Origin: an uncultured Dorea sp.
GTDB taxonomy: Bacteria > Bacillota > Clostridia > Lachnospirales > Lachnospiraceae
Assembly: GCA_945870325.1 (NCBI GenBank)
Contig: CAMBRQ010000001.1
Span: 120,360-184,359, forward strand
Length of the DNA stretch: 64,000 nt
Direction: 5' to 3'
A program made the translations under genes and the position numbers. The notes beneath the pieces were generated by a model. It made no database searches. It was not told the origin of the DNA and saw only the letters and a list, made by a program, of their open reading frames with translations. Positions 1 to 8,818 of the stretch are shown here, piece after piece (the first letter of the stretch is position 1; every line of letters begins with the position of its first letter).

Positions 1-630
1 GATTCCTTCCGGACACTCTTCCATAACATAGATCGTATCTGCCAATATAAGCGCTTCCTCCACATCATGAGTCACGATCAGAATGGTCTGTCCCAGTTCC
101 TTCCATAACTCCAAGGTTAACTGCTGCATCTGGACTCTAAGTTTGGGATCTAATGCAGAAAATGGCTCATCCATGAGCAACACTTCCGGATGCAGTATCA
201 AAGTTCTTGCCAATGCCACCCTCTGCTGCATACCTCCGGAAAGTTCACTTGGATAGTATGCTGCATACTCTTCTAACTGTACCAATTGCAAATACTTCAC
301 AATCTGATCTTTACGTTCCTTCTTGCGAATTCCTCTTCTTTTCAATCCATAAGCCACATTCTGTTCAACAGTAAGCCACGGAAAAAGGGCAGGACTTTGG
401 AACACGACTCCTACATTATTAGGAATTGAGATCGTTCCTGACTCATAAGACTCAAATCTTGCCAAAATATTCAATAACGTACTTTTCCCACAGCCACTGG
501 GGCCGAGAACCGCTGTTATCTTTCCTTTTTGAATATCCATAGACAGATCATGAAACACCTGTACTCGATTTCCATTTGCACTTTGAAATGTCTTTTTTAA
601 ATGTTCCACTCTATACATCTTATCTTCCAT
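1..630 (-). CDS. ABC transporter ATP-binding protein, nitrate/sulfonate/taurine type (3' end outside window)
   Basis: Energises import by the permease and binding protein encoded just upstream. Translated from the minus strand, the first 210 residues show Walker A GPSGCGKS (43-50), signature LSGGMQQR (130-137), Walker B LLMDEP (151-156) and the switch histidine in VTHD (H188), so the nucleotide site is complete; the C-terminal ~40-50 residues lie beyond base 1. The ATG at 628-630 overlaps the end of the permease gene by 11 bp, which indicates translational coupling. The family is SsuB/TauB/ThiZ-like; the substrate cannot be read from the ATPase. It is the last visible gene of the five-gene operon starting at 4453. 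Confidence 0.9.
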   Translation of the reverse strand, partial: MEDKMYRVEHLKKTFQSANGNRVQVFHDLSMDIQKGKITAVLGPSGCGKSTLLNILARFESYESGTISIPNNVGVVFQSPALFPWLTVEQNVAYGLKRRGIRKKERKDQIVKYLQLVQLEEYAAYYPSELSGGMQQRVALARTLILHPEVLLMDEPFSALDPKLRVQMQQLTLELWKELGQTILIVTHDVEEALILADTIYVMEECPEGI

Positions 631-1444
631 CGGAATTCTCCTCCATCAGTCTCTTGGCAAACACCTGACAAACAGCCATCAGAATCCAATCACAGAGTTT
701 TCCGGTAACCGCAATGACGACCATACATGCAATCACAATATCAACATGTCCTAACATCCGGCCGTCCATCATAATCGCGCCAATTCCCTTGGTCACCCCC
801 GTCATCTCGCCTAATACCAGATAAGCCCAGGAAATCCCTAACGCCAATCTAAGACCGACAACAACGTTATGAAAAGTTGCCGGAAAAATAACCGTAAAAA
901 ACAATGTCAGCCGCTCTGCCCCCAGCATCCTGCCTGCACGCAGGTATAGTTCTGGTACCCGGGCTGCTCCTTCCTGCGTATTTAAATATACCGGGAAGAA
1001 AGCCGCAAGGGATATTAAAAACAAGGTGTTCTCTTCCCCGACACCAAACCATACCATTCCCAACGGCAAATAGCCAATTCCGGGAACCGATCTCAGCGCT
1101 TGTACCGTTGGATCAACGATTTTTCTCAACAACGGAACTCTTCCCGTCAAAAATCCTCCTATTATGCCAACGATTCCGGCAAATGCAAATCCTTTCGCGA
1201 CGCGCAATGCACTTACCTGCAGATTCTCCAGCATCTTTCCACTATAGGGAGACGCATCTGCACCGCCAAAAATAAAATTCCAAAACACAATTGCAAATTC
1301 TTTTGGAGAAGGAAGAACATAGTTAGGCATAGACTCATCACTGGTGACCACAAACCATATTATCAACACTGCAACCGGAAGAAGCAATCCCATAAACTGC
1401 TCCTGTACATTCCTTCTTGCTTTTTTCATATTCGTCCCTAACAC
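620..1444 (-). CDS. ABC transporter permease, SsuC/TauC/ThiX type
   Basis: Membrane channel subunit of the importer, 274 aa, about six hydrophobic segments. The cytoplasmic coupling (EAA-type) loop is visible in the EGAARVPELYLRAGRMLGA region, and the N-terminal half has the typical LPSPKEF stretch of sulfonate/nitrate permeases. It starts 6 bp after the binding-protein gene; an alternative start is Met6. Length and organisation match the BPD_transp_1 family used for sulfonates, nitrate and the pyrimidine part of thiamine. Confidence 0.9.
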   Translation of the reverse strand: MLGTNMKKARRNVQEQFMGLLLPVAVLIIWFVVTSDESMPNYVLPSPKEFAIVFWNFIFGGADASPYSGKMLENLQVSALRVAKGFAFAGIVGIIGGFLTGRVPLLRKIVDPTVQALRSVPGIGYLPLGMVWFGVGEENTLFLISLAAFFPVYLNTQEGAARVPELYLRAGRMLGAERLTLFFTVIFPATFHNVVVGLRLALGISWAYLVLGEMTGVTKGIGAIMMDGRMLGHVDIVIACMVVIAVTGKLCDWILMAVCQVFAKRLMEENSDGR

Positions 1445-1450
1445 TCTCTT

Positions 1451-2437
1451 CTATTGCTCTGCATTCTCCAGAAATGACAGATCAAATAAAGCATCGATAT
1501 CCGGCACTTCGCTAATAATACCAAGTTCCTTCATCTTCTGCGCCAGATTCTTCGTATGCTCAATAAATTCTTCATCAATATCACCGCATAATTCTATATT
1601 TTCGGCAGATACCTCCATAATCTCTTTATCGGTTCCGAACTCATAGGACTTGTCAAACCACACTTCCTGATTCTCGGTCAGATAATCCGTTGCTTTTAAA
1701 TGTGCATTTACCAGTTCCTGTACCAATTCAGGTTTTTCCTTTATAGTATCTTCTGTTACAATCATCGCCGCATTGATCGTATCAATACTATCATCAAAAT
1801 ATGGATAACTCAACACACGTCCATACCCTTTTAAAATTGCCTCTGATGGATATGGTTCTCCACTACAAAAAGCATCAATTGTGCCATCTGCTAAGGCTTG
1901 TCCCATATCAAAGAAATCAATACGTACCAATTCCACGTCTTTCTCTGCATCCAGCCCTGCTCTCTCTAATACATCCAACAATAAGGCATGATGCATCGTT
2001 CCCGGCACGTAAGCAATCGTTTTCCCCTTCAGATCGGCTTCCGTCTCAATCCCTGAGTCCTTTCCCACTACTAACGCGGAACATTTGTTACAGAGGCTGC
2101 ACACAATCTTCACTGGTTCTCCATTTGCGGCCGCAGAAATTGCTGTTACCAATGTTGTTCCCGTCATATCCAGTTCTCCTGCCAGAAGTGCGGCCTTCTG
2201 GTCTCCGGGATTCGTAAACGGAGCCACTTCAATCTCATACTTATCATCTGCGAATTCCTCGTAGAAGAACGGCAGAATTGTTTGAGCCGTCTTCCATGTT
2301 CCAACCTTAACCTGCTCTGTCTTTTCTTCCGCTTTTGTCTCAGTTTTCTCTTCAGATGCGGTACCCGTTTTTTGACACCCACACAAAAATACCATTCCTG
2401 CCAGTAAAACTGCCATTACACGTTTCCTACATAACAT
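1451..2437 (-). CDS. ABC transporter substrate-binding lipoprotein, SsuA/NMT1-like
   Basis: Extracellular receptor of the importer, 328 aa. The N-terminus is a lipoprotein signal ending in a lipobox LCGC near residue 20, followed by an acidic/Lys linker. The body has the SsuA/TauA/ThiY pattern: a GTWKTAQ strand, an ADLKGKTIAYVPGTMHHALL hinge segment and a DAFCSGEPYPSEA segment. Family members bind sulfonates, nitrate or thiamine precursors; nothing here decides which. It lies 23 bp after the radical SAM gene and 6 bp before the permease in the same transcription unit. Confidence 0.88.
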   Translation of the reverse strand: MLCRKRVMAVLLAGMVFLCGCQKTGTASEEKTETKAEEKTEQVKVGTWKTAQTILPFFYEEFADDKYEIEVAPFTNPGDQKAALLAGELDMTGTTLVTAISAAANGEPVKIVCSLCNKCSALVVGKDSGIETEADLKGKTIAYVPGTMHHALLLDVLERAGLDAEKDVELVRIDFFDMGQALADGTIDAFCSGEPYPSEAILKGYGRVLSYPYFDDSIDTINAAMIVTEDTIKEKPELVQELVNAHLKATDYLTENQEVWFDKSYEFGTDKEIMEVSAENIELCGDIDEEFIEHTKNLAQKMKELGIISEVPDIDALFDLSFLENAEQ

Positions 2438-2460
2438 TTTTCATTTCCTCCATTTTCTCA

Positions 2461-3456
2461 TTAACTTTTTACTTGATATCCATTTCGATCCAGCCACTCT
2501 CTGGCCTGACCTACATGTAATCCTTCCCAATATTCTTCCACAAAATCTGCGTCTCTTGGAATCGCCCCTGTCTCCAGCGTGATAACATTAGCTCCGTACC
2601 TGACCGCCAATTCGCTGGCCGGATGTGTACAGATCTCCGTTGCCTTATCTCCGCAAGCCAAGCGAAGGATTGCCGTAATCTGCGCCAAACGCTTTTCGCT
2701 AATCTGAGCATAATTCCCTAACGGAGTTCCCTCTACCGGTACCCTTGCCATTACCCCGCAGACATCCGTACAATACTCCAATGTCTGTAATATCTTTTCC
2801 GCAATCTCTTTGTTCGTGTGCTCCGGTCCCACCGGCTCCACCCAAAATCCAAGTTTCATCTTAGAATCTCTGATTACATCCAATGTACGGATTCTATCAC
2901 TAATCTCAAACCGTGTATCCTGTCCCTCTCTAAGCCTCAGACAGTGATATGCGATCCTGGCTCCACATTGATACAGATATTCTGCTTTATCAGAATCCAA
3001 TTCACCAATATTACATCCCAACTCATATTCACCAGGAACTTCCTTACGGATATTTTTCACGATCTCTCCCAGTCTCTCCGGGCTATAGAATTCCGTTGTT
3101 CTCAATAAAATATAGTGAAATTCATTCTCCACATAGTATCGTACCTGCCGGATCATCTCTTCCAACGTGACTTCTTTTTCCTCTTTTACAATTCCCCACT
3201 TTTTCCCCAAAGAACAAAAATCACAGTTCATATCACAGGGTCTGTAATCCACACCTATCGCTCCCCATAATCGTGCCTTTCCACCTGTATACTTTCGTGC
3301 CACTTCTCCTGCTGCCGCTCCTAATTCCTCGGCCTCATCTGACTCAGGATCAATATCCAGCAGCATAATTAATTCCTCTTTTGTGAACGCTATTCCAGCC
3401 AATGCTTTCTCTCTGGCTTCCAGTACTCTTTTACTTTGTATTATTCTTCCTATCAT
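2461..3456 (-). CDS. Radical SAM enzyme, biotin-synthase-like
   Basis: 331-residue radical SAM protein. The cluster motif C-DMN-C-DF-C (Cys74, Cys78, Cys81 in this numbering) is the CxxxCxxC signature, and the whole length follows the BioB/HydE-like TIM barrel with EEMIRQVRYYVE after the cluster. The start chosen is the ATG at 3454-3456, just after the TAA of the upstream gene; a longer reading from 3522 would overlap that gene by 62 bp. BioB also needs a second cluster or sulfur donor; I cannot identify those ligands, so this need not be biotin synthase. Its linkage to an importer and a CCG Fe-S protein suggests conversion of an imported compound (inference). Confidence 0.82.
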   Translation of the reverse strand: MIGRIIQSKRVLEAREKALAGIAFTKEELIMLLDIDPESDEAEELGAAAGEVARKYTGGKARLWGAIGVDYRPCDMNCDFCSLGKKWGIVKEEKEVTLEEMIRQVRYYVENEFHYILLRTTEFYSPERLGEIVKNIRKEVPGEYELGCNIGELDSDKAEYLYQCGARIAYHCLRLREGQDTRFEISDRIRTLDVIRDSKMKLGFWVEPVGPEHTNKEIAEKILQTLEYCTDVCGVMARVPVEGTPLGNYAQISEKRLAQITAILRLACGDKATEICTHPASELAVRYGANVITLETGAIPRDADFVEEYWEGLHVGQAREWLDRNGYQVKS

Positions 3457-3460
3457 TTCT

Positions 3461-4453
3461 TTACCAGAATTTTGATTCCTTTCTATTCCTTCCATTATTG
3501 TAGATATCCGGTTTTTCCTCACACAAACCTAAAATCTCAAAGATAAGATGCCGAACATTACGACATCCATTTCTGCTGAGATTTCCTGCACAGGAAGCAC
3601 AATATGTATATATCACCGGATAATTTTTTTGTATGATCCTCTCTGCGAACCCTTGGGCTATCTCAGGTTCCTGGGTCTTCGCACAGCCGCCCAGACCACA
3701 ACACTGTACTCCTTCTATGATTTCTATTCGATCCTTCAAGAATTTCCGTATATATCTCAGCCATTCTCCTTCTGCACGATCCGGACAAGGTTGAAATACA
3801 TACATCTTACTGCCTTCAGACACCTCCCCTATTCCCAATTCAGTAAATTTCTCAAAGATAGAAACCATTCTGATATCTAACCGGTCTTTTAAATACATAT
3901 AACAATTCGGGCAAACCATAACTAACTCTTTGACATTCATCTTATGCATCCTATCTTGAATCGCCTCAATACTTTTCTGCGCTAACCTCTGCGCTCCCAA
4001 TTCCATAACAGGCTTTCCACAACACTCATAGACCGTCCCAATCCCATATTTTTCCCGGAATAATCTACTCAGTCTTTTCGCCGATTCCGGATAATACGCA
4101 GGAAAATTACACCCCATGAAAAGAACGGTATGATTATTAGCATGCTGATAGTTCTTATATAGGTAATCCGCTTTTTCCTCGATTAGCTTCTCATATCCAT
4201 TAATTGCCGGCATTCCCGTATTCTTTTCTGCCTGTTCAATCCTGATTGCCTGAGTAATTATTTTTCCATTGATTCCCTTAGGACAATACCGTTCACACTC
4301 CCCACACATAAAACAATGAAAAGACAACTCTCTTAATCTATTCAAGTCTTTTAAACTATGCATCAATCCATATTTTCGTAAAAAATCACAATTTATTGTA
4401 CACTTTCCACATCTAATACACTCTTTCATTGTTTCTGTATAAATTGTGTTCAT
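3461..4453 (-). CDS. Fe-S oxidoreductase with two [4Fe-4S] sites and CCG domains (HdrD/GlpC-like)
   Basis: 330 aa. Two ferredoxin-type motifs are at the N-terminus (Cys12, 15, 18, 22 and Cys47, 50, 53, 57), then two cysteine-rich CCG domains (ECCGKPVMELG around 142-153 and QCCGLGGCA around 250-258). This is the arrangement of heterodisulfide-reductase subunit D, GlpC and lactate-utilisation LutA-type electron carriers. It probably passes electrons or reduces a disulfide for the adjacent radical SAM enzyme (inference). It is the first gene of the operon; SD AGAAGG precedes the ATG. Function remains unassigned. Confidence 0.82.
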   Translation of the reverse strand: MNTIYTETMKECIRCGKCTINCDFLRKYGLMHSLKDLNRLRELSFHCFMCGECERYCPKGINGKIITQAIRIEQAEKNTGMPAINGYEKLIEEKADYLYKNYQHANNHTVLFMGCNFPAYYPESAKRLSRLFREKYGIGTVYECCGKPVMELGAQRLAQKSIEAIQDRMHKMNVKELVMVCPNCYMYLKDRLDIRMVSIFEKFTELGIGEVSEGSKMYVFQPCPDRAEGEWLRYIRKFLKDRIEIIEGVQCCGLGGCAKTQEPEIAQGFAERIIQKNYPVIYTYCASCAGNLSRNGCRNVRHLIFEILGLCEEKPDIYNNGRNRKESKFW

Positions 4454-4488
4454 CTTCTAATCCTTCTTCAATCAAAACATACAATCTT

Positions 4489-4517
4489 AGTATAAGAGAA
4501 TTCACGTATTATGTCGA
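4489..4517 (-). promoter_or_regulatory. Sigma-A-type promoter of the Fe-S/radical SAM/ABC operon
   Basis: On the minus strand, -35 TCGACA (4512-4517) and -10 TATACT (4489-4494) are separated by 17 bp and lie about 35 bp before the ATG at 4453. No other good promoter is seen within the five-gene unit. Confidence 0.6.
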
Positions 4518-4561
4518 ATAGATATTGTCGATAATAACTTTCTTATATAGACATAAACTAT

Positions 4562-4590
4562 TTTCGTATTATCTGAATACTAGATATAAT
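4562..4590 (+). promoter_or_regulatory. Probable promoter of the triple-rhodanese gene
   Basis: A perfect -10 TATAAT at 4585-4590 lies 38 bp before the ATG; the -35 at 17-bp spacing (TTTCGT) is poor, which would fit activator dependence. An AGAGGAG ribosome site is at about 4614-4620. Confidence 0.45.
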
Positions 4591-4628
4591 AGGGTTGTAA
4601 TCTACACATTTTATAGAGGAGAATTACT

Positions 4629-6098
4629 ATGAAAAGAAAATTATTAACCCTCATTCTGGCAGGAGTATTAATCTTCAGCAGTTCCACATTGGCAATGGCT
4701 GCAGATGCAACAGTTCCGACAGATGATTCTCAGGAAACTACACTTCCAGACTCTGAGCCAGAACCAGAAACTCCTGCAGTAACTGAACCTTTAGTTCCAA
4801 CATCAGAAGAACCTACAACCAAGGCTTCCACCCAGTATGTGTCTGGCGCTGATGCAGTAGCAGCAATTGGTAATACTGATATCTTAATCCTTGATGTTCG
4901 TACAAAAGCAAATTATGACAAAGGCCATTTACCAGGCTCATTCTCTTACCCTTTATTTGGAGCAAATGGTGTATCAGATGAATTAAAGGCTAATTTTACC
5001 GAATATGTAAAGAACAATCAAGCACAGTTCCAGAAAAAGATTTATATCCTGTGCAACAGTGGTAAGAGTGGTGCAGCTGCCGGCACCGAATCATTAATCG
5101 CTAGCGGAATCGATGCGTCAAACATCTATACCATCACTGGTGGTGCAACGGATACTACCGTACAAAGCAAATTTGTAATTGACTACAAGTCAGTATCCGG
5201 CGCTGAGGCTGTATCAAAGATTGGTGATGCTGATTCCTTAATTCTCGATGTAAGATCTGCTGACAAATTCGCAAAAGGACATCTGAAAGGTTCCCTTTCA
5301 CTTCCTGTATTCGATGCAAACAATAACTTGCCTAAAAACTTACAGGATGATTTTGTAAAGTATGTCAATGGACACAAACAGGATTTCCAGAAAAATATCT
5401 ACATCCTGTGTAACAGTGGAAGCCGCGGTGCGCAGACCGCTACAAAACTTCTTCTGGATCAAGGTTTTGCTTTGGAAAATATCTTTACCATCACAAACGG
5501 CGCAAAAGATTCTGACATCAAAGCAAAACTCACCTATGTTACTGCACAAGAAGCCGTAAACTCTATCGGGAAGTCCGAAATCCTCCTTCTTGATGTTCGT
5601 TCTAAAGTCAACTATGAGAAAGGACATCTGAAAGGCTCTCTTTCACTTCCTGTATTTGATGCGGACAATAGTCTTCCAGATAATCTGGCAACAGAATTCT
5701 CTGCTTATGTAAAAGCTAATTTGCAGAGTTTCAACAAAACGATCTATATCCTGTGCAACAGCGGAAGCCGAGGTGCTGAAAAAGCTACTATTCTCTTAAA
5801 AGAAGCAGGCATTCCAGCAGAAAGCATCTTCACTATCGAAGGTGGAGCAAAAAATTCTGTTATTCAGGCTAATTTTGTAACTACTGATACTGAAATCCAG
5901 AATCCTGGTACTCCCCAGAAACCTGGAACTAATACTAATACAAACACAAATTCAGTTCAAAAACCAGATACGAGCCAAAAGGCAACTACTGCTAAAGCAC
6001 CAAAAACTGGCGATGCTACTTCTGCAATTCCATATGTGTTAATCGCAGGTATTGCATTAAGCGTAATCGTATTTGAAAGAAAAAAAATCGCGAAATAA
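4629..6098 (+). CDS. Sortase-anchored surface protein with three rhodanese domains
   Basis: 489 aa. Signal peptide (1-25, AMAA), a Pro/Thr/Glu linker, then three rhodanese domains (about 68-178, 188-297, 303-416). Each has ILDVR/LLDVR, KGHL-GS and an active-site loop with cysteine: Cys142 in LCNSGKSGA, Cys261 and Cys376 in LCNSGSRGA. After a Thr/Asn/Pro-rich stretch comes APKTGD (457-462), a hydrophobic segment and FERKK, a sortase signal with Ala in place of Leu. Rhodaneses move sulfane sulfur from thiosulfate or persulfides; three catalytically intact copies on the cell surface are unusual. Domains 2 and 3 are most alike, implying recent internal duplication. It diverges from the importer/radical SAM operon, hinting at a shared sulfur theme (inference). 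Confidence 0.88.
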   Translation: MKRKLLTLILAGVLIFSSSTLAMAADATVPTDDSQETTLPDSEPEPETPAVTEPLVPTSEEPTTKASTQYVSGADAVAAIGNTDILILDVRTKANYDKGHLPGSFSYPLFGANGVSDELKANFTEYVKNNQAQFQKKIYILCNSGKSGAAAGTESLIASGIDASNIYTITGGATDTTVQSKFVIDYKSVSGAEAVSKIGDADSLILDVRSADKFAKGHLKGSLSLPVFDANNNLPKNLQDDFVKYVNGHKQDFQKNIYILCNSGSRGAQTATKLLLDQGFALENIFTITNGAKDSDIKAKLTYVTAQEAVNSIGKSEILLLDVRSKVNYEKGHLKGSLSLPVFDADNSLPDNLATEFSAYVKANLQSFNKTIYILCNSGSRGAEKATILLKEAGIPAESIFTIEGGAKNSVIQANFVTTDTEIQNPGTPQKPGTNTNTNTNSVQKPDTSQKATTAKAPKTGDATSAIPYVLIAGIALSVIVFERKKIAK

Positions 6099-6130
6099 AT
6101 ATAAAATGTAAAATGACGTAGATTACAAAA

Positions 6131-6172
6131 ACACAGAGGCAAGTCTTTTCACCTGCCTCTGTGTTTCTCTTT
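6131..6172. terminator. Bidirectional intrinsic terminator
   Basis: ACACAGAGGC (6131-6140) pairs with GCCTCTGTGT (6155-6164), followed by a T-rich tract on the plus strand and preceded by AAAA for the minus strand. It separates the convergent rhodanese and ECF genes. Confidence 0.75.
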
Positions 6173-6241
6173 CTTCTGTTCCGTCTTCAATTGTTTATGC
6201 TGTAACCTCAATGCCTGCTAGAATCTGGTGCCAATTTCTCT

Positions 6242-6769
6242 TTATGAAACTTTCTTATATGCAGCCTGGCGAACATCCGGTATTGCAATCAGGATCGGGT
6301 AGAGAACACAGGCAATAATAAGTCCGCTGATGCCCTGAATGATATTAGCCGGAATACTTGCCGCCGCACCGGAGCCATACATCGGGAACTCACATATAAA
6401 ATATCCACCCGCAACAAATATAATATCTATCACGCCGCCAAGAACCACTGCCATATAACGGGTTCTGGAATCCTTCCCAACCTTCTGGAACACAAGTCCT
6501 GACACAAGTGCCACAAGACCTTTAATCACGAAAGTGATTGGCACATATACGAAGTATCCGCCCAACAGATCTGCCATTGCAGAACCAACGCCGCCGGCAA
6601 GCAATCCATAGGCAGGTCCAAGAATGATACCTGCTAATATTACCACTGCATCTCCCGGATGGATATAGCCGCCCGTCCCCGGAGTAGGAATTCGTATAGA
6701 CATCGTGGCAACGCAGGCAAGCGCCGCAAATAATGCTGTCATTACAATTTTTTTCAGATTAGAATTCAT
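6242..6769 (-). CDS. ECF transporter S component (vitamin-binding membrane protein)
   Basis: 175 aa with five or six hydrophobic segments and the conserved GGYIHPGDAVVILAGIILGP loop after the first helix, typical of ECF_trnsprt-type substrate-capture subunits (HmpT/PdxU/ThiW-like). It works with a shared EcfA/A'/T module that is not in this window, so it is a group II S component. The substrate cannot be assigned and no TPP, FMN or other riboswitch was recognised in the 265 bp upstream, so regulation gives no clue. It stands alone between a terminator and a MerR gene. Confidence 0.8.
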   Translation of the reverse strand: MNSNLKKIVMTALFAALACVATMSIRIPTPGTGGYIHPGDAVVILAGIILGPAYGLLAGGVGSAMADLLGGYFVYVPITFVIKGLVALVSGLVFQKVGKDSRTRYMAVVLGGVIDIIFVAGGYFICEFPMYGSGAAASIPANIIQGISGLIIACVLYPILIAIPDVRQAAYKKVS

Positions 6770-7034
6770 AATTAAAACCTCTTTCCTTTATGTAATAATT
6801 CTTGCTTTAACCTAATGTACAGCAGTAGTGGCTCAAATTAAAGTGCCAATTATCACAAAAATGAGCAGACCAGTTTAGAACCGGCATCTTCTTTTATAAG
6901 GCATTAAAGTTTTATCAACCATCTCAAAACTCTCTCATCATCTCGAAACTCCCTCTGCCAGTAGTATCTGACAAAAATCTCCTCCCCATACAGACAGGGC
7001 ATAGAATAAATCTCTGCCCTGAATCCTATCTATC

Positions 7035-7799
7035 TTAAATCTTATCCACCCAATACCGAATTGCCTTCTCAAGCAATTTTGCACATCCTGATACCTCCTG
7101 GTCATAATATAACTTGAATCTCTCATCCGCAATATACATAGTGGCAATTCCTTTATGAGCCTCCTTCGTATACTGCTTCCATGTCCTGCCAAGCCATTCC
7201 TTATGAAGAATCACGATCCTTTTCGCCTCTTCACCGTCAGGCCGTATGCCAGCAGTCACACCCTCCTGCAAACGTTTCTTAATCTCTTCTCCCAGGCTCT
7301 GGAATCTTTCATAGTCTGCTTCCGACATATTCAATATCTTACGGTGCGCTTCATCTATCTCGTCATCACCGTATTTTTCACGGATCTCCTCACCGTATTT
7401 CTCCTCATTTTCTCTGACAATCCTTTCCTTAAACGCTTCGAATCTCTCTGCATCACTCATCCTGCCTTCTCCTTTCACCTGCAATATCGTCTGTCTCACC
7501 GTCCGAATCAGAGCATCCATATGCTCTCTTCGTTCTTCCAGTTCCAGAAGATGTTCTTCCAGCGCGCTCATAATATCAAAATCATCCTGATACATGATCT
7601 GCCTGATCCGCTTCAGATCAAAGCCTCTTTCCCGGTAGAATAATATCTGCTGCAGCAATGCAACTTCGTTCTCACCATAATAGCGATACCCTGCTTCATT
7701 CACATATAGCGGCTTCAAAAGACCGATCCCATCATAATAGCGAAGAGTCCGTGCACTCACTCCCGCCAGTTCCGATAATTCTCTGATACTATACTCCAT
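7035..7799 (-). CDS. MerR-family regulator with TipAS-like effector domain
   Basis: 254 aa. N-terminal winged HTH (SIRELSELAGVSARTLRYYD, residues 4-23), the RYYGENEVALLQQILFYRERGF wing, a long dimerisation coil, then an all-alpha C-terminal domain of about 110 residues like TipAL/Mta antibiotic-recognition domains. Such proteins twist over-spaced promoters and are induced by binding hydrophobic drugs. Its own promoter has a 19-bp spacer with an internal palindrome, so autoactivation is likely. No drug exporter is adjacent; target genes are not evident. Confidence 0.88.
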   Translation of the reverse strand: MEYSIRELSELAGVSARTLRYYDGIGLLKPLYVNEAGYRYYGENEVALLQQILFYRERGFDLKRIRQIMYQDDFDIMSALEEHLLELEERREHMDALIRTVRQTILQVKGEGRMSDAERFEAFKERIVRENEEKYGEEIREKYGDDEIDEAHRKILNMSEADYERFQSLGEEIKKRLQEGVTAGIRPDGEEAKRIVILHKEWLGRTWKQYTKEAHKGIATMYIADERFKLYYDQEVSGCAKLLEKAIRYWVDKI

Positions 7800-7828
7800 C
7801 TTCTTTCAACCTCCTTAAGGATAGGTCA

Positions 7829-7859
7829 AGAATACCAGTTGACGCAGCGTCAAAGTCAA
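7829..7859 (-). promoter_or_regulatory. MerR-type promoter: 19-bp spacer containing a palindrome
   Basis: On the minus strand -35 TTGACT (7854-7859) and -10 TATTCT (7829-7834) are separated by exactly 19 bp. Inside the spacer is the perfect dyad TTGACGC-A-GCGTCAA (7839-7853 on the plus strand). MerR proteins activate such over-spaced promoters. It lies about 30 bp before the MerR/TipAS start. Confidence 0.8.
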
Positions 7860-7882
7860 TGGGTCATTCAAAATTATTTCAA

Positions 7883-8623
7883 TTATTTTAAAAATACATA
7901 TTCCGTATCGGAAGATAAATCCTCCCGAAAACGATATCCCAGACGCCCAAACCCTTTTACTTCCTCAAGGTTCTCGATTCCTTTTTCAGCCATGAAACGC
8001 ACCATCTCTCCTCTTGCCATCTTCGCCTGTGTACCTTTCTGTATTACTTTACCGTCTTTCCACTCTCCAAAAACACAGGTAACGTATGTATCCTCCGATT
8101 CCAAATATCTCTCAATACACTTGGAATATTCCTTAGATGCAAGATTCAGGATTGTATGATCCACATCTTTCACTTCCATATAGAGTCTGTTTCCCCAGAA
8201 GTCATAGAGATTCTTTGTTCCATCTACCTTGGTCTTCGCCTGCATCTCTAATCTATAAGGCGTTACGCCATCCAAAGGCTTAAGCACGCCATAGAATCCG
8301 GACAGAATCCGAAGATGTCCCTCCACATACTCCCATTCCTTCTGGGTAAATACTTCCGGCGCCATATATTGATACTGGATTCCCTCATAAGAAATCAGCG
8401 CCGGAGTCAGGTTCTGATAAAGATTCATGTCGCAAAACCGCTGATAATTAAGTTGGGCAATCTTATCATTGCAGCACCACAGTTTTTGCATCTCCTCAAA
8501 AGAAAGCCCCTGTATCCATTCCATCAGCCTCCCCGTCTCCTCCAAAAACCGCGGCAAGTTCTCATAGCAGAACGTATCCGTATCTATATTCATCTTTTTC
8601 GCCGGGGAGATGATAATCCTCAT
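7883..8623 (-). CDS. yaaA: Peroxide stress protein YaaA
   Basis: 246 aa, full length for the YaaA/DUF328 family. Begins MRIIISPAKKM, the family hallmark, with CNDKIAQLNYQRF and GFYGVLKPLDGV in the middle and a C-terminal KGFGRLGYRF block. In E. coli YaaA limits intracellular iron and DNA damage under H2O2. Here it is monocistronic, separated by about 80 bp from the MerR gene and about 195 bp from the phoR gene. Confidence 0.92.
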   Translation of the reverse strand: MRIIISPAKKMNIDTDTFCYENLPRFLEETGRLMEWIQGLSFEEMQKLWCCNDKIAQLNYQRFCDMNLYQNLTPALISYEGIQYQYMAPEVFTQKEWEYVEGHLRILSGFYGVLKPLDGVTPYRLEMQAKTKVDGTKNLYDFWGNRLYMEVKDVDHTILNLASKEYSKCIERYLESEDTYVTCVFGEWKDGKVIQKGTQAKMARGEMVRFMAEKGIENLEEVKGFGRLGYRFREDLSSDTEYVFLK

Positions 8624-8818
8624 ATCTCATAGTCCTCCTCTAAACATAAATACCAGCGCAAATATCAGAAGTTATGGAAAGTTTGCTTTCCTCAATCTTA
8701 TGCTTATTATATCAAACACGCATCATATATCAAGCATACTTTCCCGCTTAATCCACACCCCCAATTTTACTCTTTTCCATCTCCCAACACTCTCCCCAAC
8801 ATCCCCGCCGGAATTCCC

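Noticed and set aside
3454..3522. Radical SAM start 22 codons earlier
   Set aside because: Requires a 62-bp overlap with the upstream gene; the ATG at 3456 directly follows that gene's stop.
6860..6895. Hairpin CCGGTT-CTA-AACTGG on the minus strand upstream of the ECF gene
   Set aside because: Short stem with a G-U pair and a T run seven bases away; too weak for a terminator, and no riboswitch consensus could be matched.
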